From positions 1 to 59,888 of IMG/VR virus record IMGVR_UViG_3300025132_004452: a stretch of 59,888 bases of DNA. One strand, 5' to 3'. Shown piece after piece: positions 47,277 to 55,968 of this stretch. Origin of the DNA: a virus. The translations under genes were made by a program, and so were the position numbers. The notes under the pieces are model-generated. The model searched no databases and was not told the DNA's origin. It saw only the letters and a program-made list of their open reading frames with translations. Within the stretch, counting starts at the first letter, position 1. Each line of letters opens with the position of its first letter.

Positions 47277-48467
47277 TTAATGTTTAATCCATTTAGACTT
47301 GTTTCTCATAACTCTAGTTATTTCGTCTATTTTTATATTAGACAATCTAATTTTAGCGTTTCTTAATTGAGCTCTTCTGTCTTTTTTAAATCTTGCTACT
47401 AGGTATTCAGGTATGTTAGATCTACCAGCTAATAAAGAATACGCTATATGCATGTACATAGCTTCCTCTGCCATTTTAGGTACTTTAGAATCAACATCAT
47501 AGGCTAAACCATCTGATATATATTCTAACACTATAACTCTACCGTTTAGGTCGCTAGAAAAACTAAACTTGCCTTCTCTTTCGTTTATAGTAAAATAACC
47601 ATTTATTTGAGTTGTTTCAGGTAATAAACCATAACGCATACCTCTATACTGTCTATCATACATGTAGTCTTGACCATAAGCGTTAAAAGCACCATTTAAA
47701 TACTGATTATACCCACCACTTAGTTGCCATTGTTGTAGCTTTTTCCAACTTGCCTCAGTTATTGAACTACCTTCAGTGTTTTCTCCAAAACCATCTTGAA
47801 CAAAGTCTCCATCAATATTTTGTAGTGGGGTTTCATAAGGATTTATAGTTAAGTTGTCACTAGGGTATATAATATGTTTTATACCACTACTATCGATCCA
47901 AGACATTCTTACGTAATTAACATAGTCTTGTGGCATTATAATAGAAAGGCTTGGTGGTATAGTAAGTTCTTGTGATTTTACAGATTTTAAAGTATCATAA
48001 GAAAACTCTTGTAAACCACGTTTTGCGTGAAATATAACATCAGTTCTTTTTACACTAGGTATTATTTTACCAGTACCTACGTAAGTAGCTATAAAAGTGT
48101 TTACTATATCATTTAAACTAGAATATGCATAACCTCCATAGTTGTTAAACACTTCCGTTATTACTAAAGTTATTCTAGCTAGATAAGCATTAGCTGCAGC
48201 TGCTGGAACAGCTATACCTGGATTTATGTTTACAACACTACCATTATCAATGGCGTCCACACTAGATATTGTGCCAGAATAAACTTGCCAAGTAACACCT
48301 AAGTTTTCGCTATACTCTAACTTAAAGTTTTGGTTAGAGCTAGATGTTCCTAGCTTTAAAGCAGTATTAAAACCAGCTGTAAAAGATGTGGTAGTAGTAC
48401 CTTTCTCTAGTAAAAATACTTTTTCACCCGCGTAATACTCTTCGTTTGTTTCTGTTATAAGTCCCAT
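47277..48467 (-). CDS. Ring/connector protein, crAss-like (396 aa)
   Basis: N-terminal ~100 residues are a beta domain ('TSFTAGFNTALKLGTSSSNQ'). The C-terminal part is the conserved ring domain: 'SSLNDIVNTFIATYVGTGKI', 'FHAKRGLQEFSYDTLKSVKS', 'IIMPQDYVNYVRMSWIDSSG'. These match the tail ring proteins of crAss-like phages (L-Q-E-F-S-Y-D...L-P-Q-D-Y-V-x-Y). It would join portal and tail. Downstream neighbours are the muzzle proteins. Confidence 0.75.
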   Translation of the reverse strand: MGLITETNEEYYAGEKVFLLEKGTTTTSFTAGFNTALKLGTSSSNQNFKLEYSENLGVTWQVYSGTISSVDAIDNGSVVNINPGIAVPAAAANAYLARITLVITEVFNNYGGYAYSSLNDIVNTFIATYVGTGKIIPSVKRTDVIFHAKRGLQEFSYDTLKSVKSQELTIPPSLSIIMPQDYVNYVRMSWIDSSGIKHIIYPSDNLTINPYETPLQNIDGDFVQDGFGENTEGSSITEASWKKLQQWQLSGGYNQYLNGAFNAYGQDYMYDRQYRGMRYGLLPETTQINGYFTINEREGKFSFSSDLNGRVIVLEYISDGLAYDVDSKVPKMAEEAMYMHIAYSLLAGRSNIPEYLVARFKKDRRAQLRNAKIRLSNIKIDEITRVMRNKSKWIKH

Positions 48468-48470
48468 TTA

Positions 48471-49559
48471 TTAACTTTTTTCATTATTGTCTTCAGCTAT
48501 AGCCATTTGAGATGCTGATTGTATTATTTGTGGATCTCTTATTACTATACCGCAATATTTTAATATGTTTAACACTAGCTCAGTTTGATCAACACTGTCT
48601 ATTTCAAATTGTGTAGATCCAAAAGAAGTTCCACTATATAAACTAGCATCTGAAATAGTAAATAAAGCATCTACAGTACCTATATTAGAACCGCCTAATT
48701 GAAAAACATTTCTGTCAAAAGTAAATGTATCTCCAAAAGCATATCCACTACCAGCAGCTGTTACTGTTAAATCTGTTATTACACCATCACTACCTAACGT
48801 AAGATTAAAAATAGCACCTGTTCCACTACCAGTGTAAGTGACTCCAGCAGAACTAGAAGTAAGTCCAATGAACGATGTTTGTATAGGGGAAGTTGTTGTT
48901 GCTGTAAAGTTAGTTGTTAAACTTTGAAATAAATAACCTGATACTATAGGTAAACCAGTGGCTATATAAGGGTAGAAATCATATAGATATTGACCTAAAC
49001 CACCTACCGTATAACCCCATCTAGGATTATTTGGTTTTCTTACATATGATGCTGATACATTAGAACCTAACCCTATAGAAGTAGGATGTACATATATTCT
49101 AGGCTCTGTAGTAGAAGAGTTTTTGTCTTGATAAGTATATACTGGAAAAGATTTAGAAGGCTTTGTCAAAGGAGCTAGATTTAAATATAATAAATCATTT
49201 TTTTGCACTCTTTCTACCTCTATAAGATCTGCACCATTTTGGTACATAACACTACCTATTCTATGTACAGCAGGATCTGTAGGTAATGTAAAAGCGTTAT
49301 AAACAGAGCTCCAAGTACAGTTGTTAACTGTTTTAAATATAGATATTTTATCGTCTATATTTTTAACCCTATCAGCGTATTCTGTTTCGTCTTGACGTAC
49401 ACGCAGCTGTTGATTAAGATCTTCAAAGTATTTCTCAAATATTTCTAATTGAACTTGATTACCTATCTTATTAAATTCATCTGGAGTTATATAACCTCTT
49501 TGCTCTTTATTTAAGATCAATAACACTGTATTATAAACTTCACTTACGTTTATTGCCAT
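48471..49559 (-). CDS. Ring/head-tail connector protein (362 aa)
   Basis: The N-terminal 'INVSEVYNTVLLILNKEQRG', 'YITPDEFNKIGNQVQLEIFE' and 'KYFEDLNQQLR' match a virion connector family found beside ring proteins in crAss-like phages. Residues ~210-290 carry a Gly/Thr-rich inserted beta domain ('GVTYTGSGTGAIFNLTLGSD'). It starts 13 bases below the terminator at 49572-49600. Confidence 0.7.
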   Translation of the reverse strand: MAINVSEVYNTVLLILNKEQRGYITPDEFNKIGNQVQLEIFEKYFEDLNQQLRVRQDETEYADRVKNIDDKISIFKTVNNCTWSSVYNAFTLPTDPAVHRIGSVMYQNGADLIEVERVQKNDLLYLNLAPLTKPSKSFPVYTYQDKNSSTTEPRIYVHPTSIGLGSNVSASYVRKPNNPRWGYTVGGLGQYLYDFYPYIATGLPIVSGYLFQSLTTNFTATTTSPIQTSFIGLTSSSAGVTYTGSGTGAIFNLTLGSDGVITDLTVTAAGSGYAFGDTFTFDRNVFQLGGSNIGTVDALFTISDASLYSGTSFGSTQFEIDSVDQTELVLNILKYCGIVIRDPQIIQSASQMAIAEDNNEKS

Positions 49560-49571
49560 TTTAGTATTTTT

Positions 49572-49600
49572 AAAAAAAAAGGGTGGCGAAATACCACCCT
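49572..49600 (-). terminator. Rho-independent terminator inside the late convoy
   Basis: On the minus strand AGGGTGG (49600-49594) and CCACCCT (49586-49580) form a stem with a 7-base loop, followed by a U-run (A-run 49572-49580 on the plus strand). It lies after the 261 aa gene, so it can lower expression of connector and tail genes relative to capsid genes. Confidence 0.8.
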
Positions 49601-49616
49601 ATTTTATAGTCACTTG

Positions 49617-50402
49617 TTATTTAAACTTTTTCTCTATAGATTTATAGACTTCAAGTCCTTCATCGGTTTGAAACCAAGCTGCCATAGCTGAATATGGATT
49701 TTCATCAAATGGTACAGTCATTAGTTTTTTACCGTTAGTACCCCAAGTAAACGTTCTTTGATCTTGAGATAAATTAACTATTCCTTCTTCTTTAGCTTTT
49801 ATAGCAAAATTTCTTAATACTACATTTTCATCATTAACTAAAGCTAAGAACGTTTGAGGATTTCTTCTAGCGTAAACTAGTAGATCTCTTTTTATTTCTT
49901 TAGAAGTCATAGAAGTAACACTAGAGCCTTGTTCAACTCTTAATATAGCCTCTGCGTGATCAAGTTCTAACTTAGACGCTATATTCATAGCTTCTAATTC
50001 TACTTGTAGATAATCTAATTGATCAACCGCTTCTTCTACTTTATCGTGTTCTAAATAAAGTTTTCCTTTTGCTGGATGATATATTGATAGTAATTTTTGT
50101 AATTGTACTTTTTCTTTAGGAACGTGCAATGTACCATCTTCAAATATGATGTGAGATAATGTTACTGGTCCTTCTTGTTCGTCTACAAATACAGATTTTT
50201 GATTAGTTGCATATCTCAACTCTCTATTGTAACCCTTATCTTCATCAAAATAAAATAAAGGATGCCTAGATGTATGTCTTGAAGCTACTTTAAATGTTAA
50301 AGGTTCTTTACTTCCTCTTAAATAATAATTTCTATCTTTATACTCCCAAGTATCTTTTTTAACTTCAGTCTTAGCTGAAGCTTTCTTTTGTTTTGTTTCC
50401 AT
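49617..50402 (-). CDS. Virion-associated protein (261 aa), unknown
   Basis: Basic N-terminus 'METKQKKASAKTEVKKDTWE', then a beta domain ('KVASRHTSRHPLFYFDEDKG') and a C-terminal helical domain ('EVDQLDYLQVELEAMNIASK'-like) ending in 'QTDEGLEVYKSIEKKFK'. Conserved position between decoration protein and connector suggests a head or scaffold accessory protein. It sits alone between two terminators and has its own leader. Confidence 0.6.
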   Translation of the reverse strand: METKQKKASAKTEVKKDTWEYKDRNYYLRGSKEPLTFKVASRHTSRHPLFYFDEDKGYNRELRYATNQKSVFVDEQEGPVTLSHIIFEDGTLHVPKEKVQLQKLLSIYHPAKGKLYLEHDKVEEAVDQLDYLQVELEAMNIASKLELDHAEAILRVEQGSSVTSMTSKEIKRDLLVYARRNPQTFLALVNDENVVLRNFAIKAKEEGIVNLSQDQRTFTWGTNGKKLMTVPFDENPYSAMAAWFQTDEGLEVYKSIEKKFK

Positions 50403-50424
50403 AATATAATATAATATAATAATT
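50400..50424 (-). promoter_or_regulatory. AT-repeat leader before the 261 aa gene
   Basis: Minus-strand leader reads TTAATTATTATATTATATTA followed by TATTATG. Almost the same sequence precedes the scaffold-like gene (53502-53530). Shared ATT/TATA repeats right before two ATGs suggest a common late promoter -10 region or a translation-start element. Confidence 0.45.
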
Positions 50425-50450
50425 AAAAAAGATCCTGCCGAAGCAGGACC
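50425..50450 (-). terminator. UUCG-type terminator after the decoration protein
   Basis: On the minus strand GGTCCTGC-TTCG-GCAGGATC forms a stem (one A/C mismatch) capped by a TTCG tetraloop, then a U-run (A-run 50425-50430 on the plus strand). It lies below the decoration gene and above the 261 aa gene. Confidence 0.8.
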
Positions 50451-50474
50451 TTATTTTATTGTTAATCCAATTGA

Positions 50475-50825
50475 TTACAATGCAGCTGATCCAGCAGCAG
50501 CAGAAGTAACAACCGTATCATTTTCAAGTAATAACGGTAAACTTCCTGGACTTTGTATTGCAGCAGCCATAGCTTTATAAAAAGCTGTTGTAATAGCCGC
50601 AGCAGTAGTAGTGTTAGCATCTGGAATAGTAACGTTAACAAGGAATTGTCTTCCGTTGCTTGCGCTAGATCCAGTACCTTCTAAATAATAAATATTAAGA
50701 ATATGCGAAGAACCTGGTGAACCACCAAAAGTTAACGCCATAACACCGTCTACAGGAATTAATATAAATTCTGCAGCAGCAGATGCAGTAGCATTTGCTG
50801 TAATTGCTTTAATGTAATTTGCCAT
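50475..50825 (-). CDS. Capsid decoration/head-fibre-like protein (116 aa)
   Basis: A small, hydrophobic, Ala/Thr-rich beta protein: 'MANYIKAITANATASAAAEF', 'ILIPVDGVMALTFGGSPGSS', 'FLVNVTIPDANTTTAAAITT'. It follows the major capsid protein by 26 bases and is closed by a strong terminator, as is typical of highly expressed capsid decoration proteins. No motif proves the role. Confidence 0.6.
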   Translation of the reverse strand: MANYIKAITANATASAAAEFILIPVDGVMALTFGGSPGSSHILNIYYLEGTGSSASNGRQFLVNVTIPDANTTTAAAITTAFYKAMAAAIQSPGSLPLLLENDTVVTSAAAGSAAL

Positions 50826-50851
50826 AATTTCTATCTTTAAAATGTTAATAA

Positions 50852-52303
50852 TTATACAGTAGACTTAAACAATACGAAGTTATTCGCTGCTTGAGTTACT
50901 AAACATCTTTCAGATAAGAAGTGTACTTCCATAGCATCTAAAGATGATGTATAAGCACCGCCTACAGAACCTGTAATCCAGTTTTTATATCTTCTATCAT
51001 CTGACTCAGAAGCTCTATATCTTACGTGTAAGAAAGGTCTTCTAATATTAGATCCTAACATTTGGTCATAAACAGTTGTTGTACCAGCTGGAACCATAAC
51101 ACCATCGATGTCTTTAGTTAACCCTCTAGTAGTAGCATCGTTTAGATATTTCCAGTCAGTTTTGTAGAAGTCATAAGAACCTCTTCTGAAACCAGAAAAA
51201 CCAAAGTTCATTGCCATTTCAGCTTCGTTATCAAAAAGACCGTAAGAAGCAGACTGAGTAGAAGCATAACCTCCACCAGCTTGAGCAGCAATCATATCAT
51301 CAAAATCAAGAGCAGTAGCTCTGTTTAAGAATAACATGTTTTCTTCGATTGCACCTTGCTTATCTAATTGCTTAAGGATCTCGTCAAAATCTCCTAATGC
51401 ACCAGCTCCAGGAGCAGCAGCACCAGCAAAATTAGACCAGATGTTTCCTCTTGTTTCTATAGCTTCAAACATACCTTCAGTACCTATTGGGTGTACACCA
51501 GCACCGGCATTACCCGTAAACTGAGTATTAGGAAAAGTACCATCGTAATTAGCTTGTTCAACTCCAGAAGCAGCGTCAGCTTTAACACCTTCAACCATTG
51601 ACATTTCAAGATAATCTTCAAAACGTAAACGAGTTTCAGATTCAGCTTTTAAATACCAAAGGTATCCATTAGTACCGTCTTCAGTTGAAACTTCAACCCA
51701 ACCAATTTGAGCAGCATCAGAACCATTTACCTCAAACTTATCTTTAATGATTATAGGATTGTTTTTAAATGTACTTAGCTGAGGATCAATTGAACCAACC
51801 ATTTGACTAGTACCTTTTGCAAATTCAGAACCATAAACAAACATCTTAAGTCCAGTAGCACCTAAACCAGACGCGTTTAAACTAGCTGACTCATAAGGTA
51901 CAGCAGTAATTGTTAAACCAGAAACAGCTACAACTAAAGCTTTAATAGTTGTAAAACCATCAGCAATAACTACAGTTTGATTTAATCTTACAGAGTTATT
52001 ACCTGTAACTGTTAAAACATTAGCAGCTCTAGTAACTCCTTCATAAGCAATGTGTAATCTATTTTGTTCAGACCAGATTACTTGATCTGATGTCATTGGC
52101 ATTTCTGCACCAACCATTCTCAAGAAAGCAGATAAAGTTCTGTTTCCGTATCTTTCTACCTCTTGCTCATAAAGCTCTGGTAGATATTGTTGTGTCCACA
52201 TGTCGAAGTTAGTATCCTGAAAATTAATATAATTCGTAGGTTGTGTAACTTTCTTTGGCATCGGGACAATTGAAGCTGGAAAAGCTCCGCCTGATAAACT
52301 CAT
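50852..52303 (-). CDS. Major capsid protein (crAss-like, HK97 fold)
   Basis: 483 aa. 'NFQDTNFDMWTQQYLPELYE' and 'QEVERYGNRTLSAFLRMVGA' (N-arm), 'GWVEVSTEDGTNGYLWYLKA' and 'ESETRLRFEDYLEMSMVEGV' (spine/E-loop region) and 'DAMEVHFLSERCLVTQAANN' followed by 'FVLFKS' (C-terminal strand) match the MCPs of crAss-like phages. Residues ~90-160 hold an inserted beta segment. Gene order TerL-portal-scaffold-MCP supports it. Two terminators follow within 1.3 kb, which favours high capsid mRNA. Confidence 0.85.
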   Translation of the reverse strand: MSLSGGAFPASIVPMPKKVTQPTNYINFQDTNFDMWTQQYLPELYEQEVERYGNRTLSAFLRMVGAEMPMTSDQVIWSEQNRLHIAYEGVTRAANVLTVTGNNSVRLNQTVVIADGFTTIKALVVAVSGLTITAVPYESASLNASGLGATGLKMFVYGSEFAKGTSQMVGSIDPQLSTFKNNPIIIKDKFEVNGSDAAQIGWVEVSTEDGTNGYLWYLKAESETRLRFEDYLEMSMVEGVKADAASGVEQANYDGTFPNTQFTGNAGAGVHPIGTEGMFEAIETRGNIWSNFAGAAAPGAGALGDFDEILKQLDKQGAIEENMLFLNRATALDFDDMIAAQAGGGYASTQSASYGLFDNEAEMAMNFGFSGFRRGSYDFYKTDWKYLNDATTRGLTKDIDGVMVPAGTTTVYDQMLGSNIRRPFLHVRYRASESDDRRYKNWITGSVGGAYTSSLDAMEVHFLSERCLVTQAANNFVLFKSTV

Positions 52304-52322
52304 AATTTTTAAGTTTTAGTTT

Positions 52323-53504
52323 TTATTTTTTATATTTAACTTTTAACTTAGAACTATCTACTCCAGAAACCGCTTTTACTTTCCATCCATTTATAAATAC
52401 ATCGCCAGGCGTTTCCGTTCTAGCATCTTTACTTATATTTTTAGACTTAGCTGTCACATCTTTAACAGCGTCGGCTTTACCTTGCTCATAAAAATGATTA
52501 GCTATTGTATCAGCATTTCTTGCAGCATATACAGCTTTATGATATGCGCTTTGATCTTTAACACTACCGTCTTCATTTAAGAACTTCTTAAAAAACGTAG
52601 TCAAGTCAGATTGCGATTCAGCAACTTCATTAGAATCTTTAACACCGTACCTAAATTTCTTTTCTCCAAATTTAAATTCAAAACCTTTGAATTCTTTAGA
52701 AAAATAATCTTTAGTTTTAGTTTTAAAATTTTCGTGTTGTTGCTTTGCTATCTCTTGTTCTTTGTTATATCTATTGAAAAACTCAGTTGCTTTTTGTTGT
52801 TCTTGAGTAACGCCCGGTCTCAACTTGATCTCGTCGTAATACTTCTTTTTCGTTTCCTCCAAAAAGTTCTTTGCTTCTGCAATTTCTTCTTTATAAGCGA
52901 GTTTTTTCTTTTTAACCTCTCGCTCTTCCGCTTCTTCAGGGTCAAAGTAAAATTTATCTTCTAATATAAAATCTACTTCTTCTCTATTTAAATGCGGTTT
53001 AGTTTGTTTATAATACTCTCTTAATAAAACGTCTTCATCAACATTTGAATAATCAGCATTTAGTCTAACAAAATCCTCAACAGTACCACCTGTTTCTTTC
53101 ATAAAATCAACTAGTTTTTCTACATTTTCAGGTAGTTCTAATTTAGGATCTTGTTTAATTTCTTCTTTAATAGTGTCTACTACATCTTCTACTGGTTTTT
53201 CAACCTCTTCATCTGTAATCTCTTGGATATTAGATTCTGGTTTTTCTTCTTCAGAGGCATCGACCCGTACTTCTTCGACCATCTCTTTGCTATCTCCGGA
53301 TGATTCGCCCACAGGTACTTCCTTTGTTTCTCCGACTGAAATGGCATCTTCTTCTTCTTTTTTAGGTTCTTCTTTTTTAGATAAATCTATTTTAGATATA
53401 TCATCTTTTTTATTTAATTTTTTAGGACGTCCAGGCTTTTTCTTAGCCTTAAACTCCCCTTGCTCTAGAACTCCGTCTGAGCCTTCTTTTACTTCTTCTG
53501 ACAT
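52323..53504 (-). CDS. Scaffold-like acidic/lysine-rich protein with an AT-hook (393 aa)
   Basis: The N-terminal ~140 residues are Glu/Lys-rich and disordered, including 'KKKPGRPKKLNKK' (about 20-32), an AT-hook core (P-G-R-P-K-K). The middle is coiled-coil-prone ('KKKLAYKEEIAEAKNFLEET', 'KATEFFNRYNKEQEIAKQQH'). Location between portal and MCP fits a scaffolding protein. The AT-hook is unusual for a scaffold and might tie AT-rich DNA to the head; this is inference. Confidence 0.65.
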   Translation of the reverse strand: MSEEVKEGSDGVLEQGEFKAKKKPGRPKKLNKKDDISKIDLSKKEEPKKEEEDAISVGETKEVPVGESSGDSKEMVEEVRVDASEEEKPESNIQEITDEEVEKPVEDVVDTIKEEIKQDPKLELPENVEKLVDFMKETGGTVEDFVRLNADYSNVDEDVLLREYYKQTKPHLNREEVDFILEDKFYFDPEEAEEREVKKKKLAYKEEIAEAKNFLEETKKKYYDEIKLRPGVTQEQQKATEFFNRYNKEQEIAKQQHENFKTKTKDYFSKEFKGFEFKFGEKKFRYGVKDSNEVAESQSDLTTFFKKFLNEDGSVKDQSAYHKAVYAARNADTIANHFYEQGKADAVKDVTAKSKNISKDARTETPGDVFINGWKVKAVSGVDSSKLKVKYKK

Positions 53505-53526
53505 AATATAATATAATAGTTAATAA

Positions 53527-55968
53527 TTAAATAGGACTAAAGGGATTCATCCCAGTAATACCTTGTTGGTTTTCTTCTGCTTCTTTGGTTTTTTCCTTCA
53601 TTGGGTTTTTCTCAAAACTTGTAGGAAGTAAATTATTTTCTTGTTGGTTTATTAATGTACTTCTTTGAGTGCCTTCCATCCTTACTCTTTCGTCTTTTCT
53701 ATTTTCAGTATTGTTTACTCTTGCTTCGATAACATCTTCTTTAGCTTTTTCTAACTGTAAATCAAAGCCAAACTGTTTCTCCATTATCATCATTTTAATC
53801 TGAGCTTCTTGCTGGTATCTTTCAACATCCATTTGTACTTTAGCTTGTTCAAACTGTACTTTTTGCTCAGTTAATATTTGTTGTTTTTGAGTTTCTGCTA
53901 ATGCAACTTTTTCAGCTGTTTCAGCTTGAGCCTTAGCTTGCTCTTGTATTTGCTGAAGCTTCATAGCTTGTTCTTTCTCTTGCTTTTGCTTTCTTCTTTG
54001 TTTTAGCAATTGATTAGCTAATGTAAGGTTTTTAACTTCTCTTATATCTATAGCATCTTCTAAATCTATACCACCTGTTTTTAAAGCTATTTGTATATTT
54101 TCTTCTAACTTAGCTTTTTCCTCATCGTCCGGTTCTAAACTTAAAAATATTCCAAAGTCGTATATATTTTTGTCAACTAAGTCTTCTAACGTTGACACAT
54201 TAAATTTAGATATACTTTGCTGTAATGCATTTCTAGTCAATGGATACATTAAAGCATCACCTATTCTAAGAGATATGTTTTCGCAGTTTCTAAGAGTCAA
54301 GTACAAACTAGCTTGTAAAATATGTCTTGTTGCTGTATTAGAATTTGCAGCTGCTATTTTTTGTAAACCTACTAGTGAATGTTTATCTGGATCACTACCA
54401 TCTCTTGCTTCGTTCAATCCGGTTACATCTCTTATCATTTGCAAATAATACTGATAAGTCTGTATTAGTGAAGCTATTTTAGCGTTTCCACCACCACTTT
54501 GTAATTCTTGTATAGGTACTTTTCCTAAGTTCTGATCTCCATCTTGAGTCATTGATCTACCAACAATACTACCAGTTTGGAAATACATATTTAAAGCTTC
54601 CTGAGGATTATAATTAGTACCATTGCCTAAATCAACCTCTGCTAAGCCATCTACATCTAAATAAACACCATCAGGTACCATACGTGATAATACTTGTTGA
54701 AGCTTTAGATGAGTAATCTGTATCATATCAGCAAATCCTGTTACTCTTTTCACTATAGAATCTATACGTCCTTTGTACATTCTAGGAGCGCATATATTAT
54801 AATTCATATTAACCTTAGTGGTATCAGCAGTTGGCCTTGTCATGTTTTCAGCCATTTGCCATTGTAACACTTCTGGAAAACCTAATATTTTAACACCAGT
54901 GTATAACACTTCTATAGATCTAAATGCTTTTGAAAAGTTTAGTTCTTCAGGTGGATTAAACGCATCTGTTTTTTCTAGTGCTTTTTCTAATCCAGTAGCT
55001 GTTTCTTTTATTTTAAACACTTGATTTGTAAAAGTTTTATATTCAAAATATAATACTTGTATTTTATCATCAAAGAATCTTCCGTTCCAGTCATTTCTGT
55101 AATTAGAGTTACCTGGATATTGCTCTATTTTTTTTAATTCTTCAGGTGTTAAATGCGGAAACTGTTTTTTAAGCTCTGCTAAACTAACTCCTTTAACTTC
55201 ACCTGCGTACCATATATCTTCAAAGTTAGGATCTTCTGTATACGAATATACTAAGTTAGCGGGATCTACATAATCTACTTTTACACCTTCTTGTAAATTA
55301 AAAGCTGTTTTAGAACATGCTATACCTAAAACTGTTAAATCATAATTTAATCTTCTTCTTACTAAATCGTATTTATTGTAATCTAGTGTATAATTAATTG
55401 CTTCCTCTTGTGATATTTCTACATTTTGTTTATAATTTAATTGCATATAAACAGAAACCTCATCCGGGTTCTTAGGTGCATTTGGATTGCCTGATCCTGA
55501 GGAAATATCTATACCTAACTGAGCTTTAGCTTTATTAATATACTCTCTAGCATATATATCTTTCATTAAACCCTCAACATATCTAGTTCTTTTAGCACTT
55601 GATGTAGGATCTTGAGCGTAAGCTTTTATATCATAATTCTTTTGAGACATACCATTTACCACTATATCTACAAACTTTGATATAATAGGCACTGGAGTCC
55701 AGTCTAAATTAAGGTATGACAAATCACCATTTATAGATAACTCGTCTTTATATTTTTGAATTGACTGTTCACCTCTAGCATACAGTCTTAACTCATGAAA
55801 ATTATTATAATTAGAAGCAAATCTATAACCACCTGCTCCAGCTCTAGCGCCGCCAAACCACTCACCTTCAATTGCTTGCCCAACCTTAAGACCATAATCA
55901 TAAGATGCTTTTACTGCATCAGGTACTACCTGATCCGGAAATGAACTTCCATAACTAGTTTCTATCAT
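53527..55968 (-). CDS. Portal protein (crAss-like, 813 aa)
   Basis: Core portal features: 'NNFHELRLYARGEQSIQKYK' and 'YLNLDWTPVPIISKFVDIVV' followed by 'NGMSQKNYDIKA' (N-terminal core), 'QVLSRMVPDGVYLDVDGLAE' and 'IRDVTGLNEARDGSDPDKHS' (crown/stem), and a long Gln/Glu coiled-coil tail ('QEKEQAMKLQQIQEQAKAQA') ending in 'GITGMNPFSPI'. It forms the dodecameric DNA gate next to TerL. It directly abuts the terminase gene, with the portal start at 55968 and the TerL stop at 55969. Confidence 0.9.
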   Translation of the reverse strand: MIETSYGSSFPDQVVPDAVKASYDYGLKVGQAIEGEWFGGARAGAGGYRFASNYNNFHELRLYARGEQSIQKYKDELSINGDLSYLNLDWTPVPIISKFVDIVVNGMSQKNYDIKAYAQDPTSSAKRTRYVEGLMKDIYAREYINKAKAQLGIDISSGSGNPNAPKNPDEVSVYMQLNYKQNVEISQEEAINYTLDYNKYDLVRRRLNYDLTVLGIACSKTAFNLQEGVKVDYVDPANLVYSYTEDPNFEDIWYAGEVKGVSLAELKKQFPHLTPEELKKIEQYPGNSNYRNDWNGRFFDDKIQVLYFEYKTFTNQVFKIKETATGLEKALEKTDAFNPPEELNFSKAFRSIEVLYTGVKILGFPEVLQWQMAENMTRPTADTTKVNMNYNICAPRMYKGRIDSIVKRVTGFADMIQITHLKLQQVLSRMVPDGVYLDVDGLAEVDLGNGTNYNPQEALNMYFQTGSIVGRSMTQDGDQNLGKVPIQELQSGGGNAKIASLIQTYQYYLQMIRDVTGLNEARDGSDPDKHSLVGLQKIAAANSNTATRHILQASLYLTLRNCENISLRIGDALMYPLTRNALQQSISKFNVSTLEDLVDKNIYDFGIFLSLEPDDEEKAKLEENIQIALKTGGIDLEDAIDIREVKNLTLANQLLKQRRKQKQEKEQAMKLQQIQEQAKAQAETAEKVALAETQKQQILTEQKVQFEQAKVQMDVERYQQEAQIKMMIMEKQFGFDLQLEKAKEDVIEARVNNTENRKDERVRMEGTQRSTLINQQENNLLPTSFEKNPMKEKTKEAEENQQGITGMNPFSPI

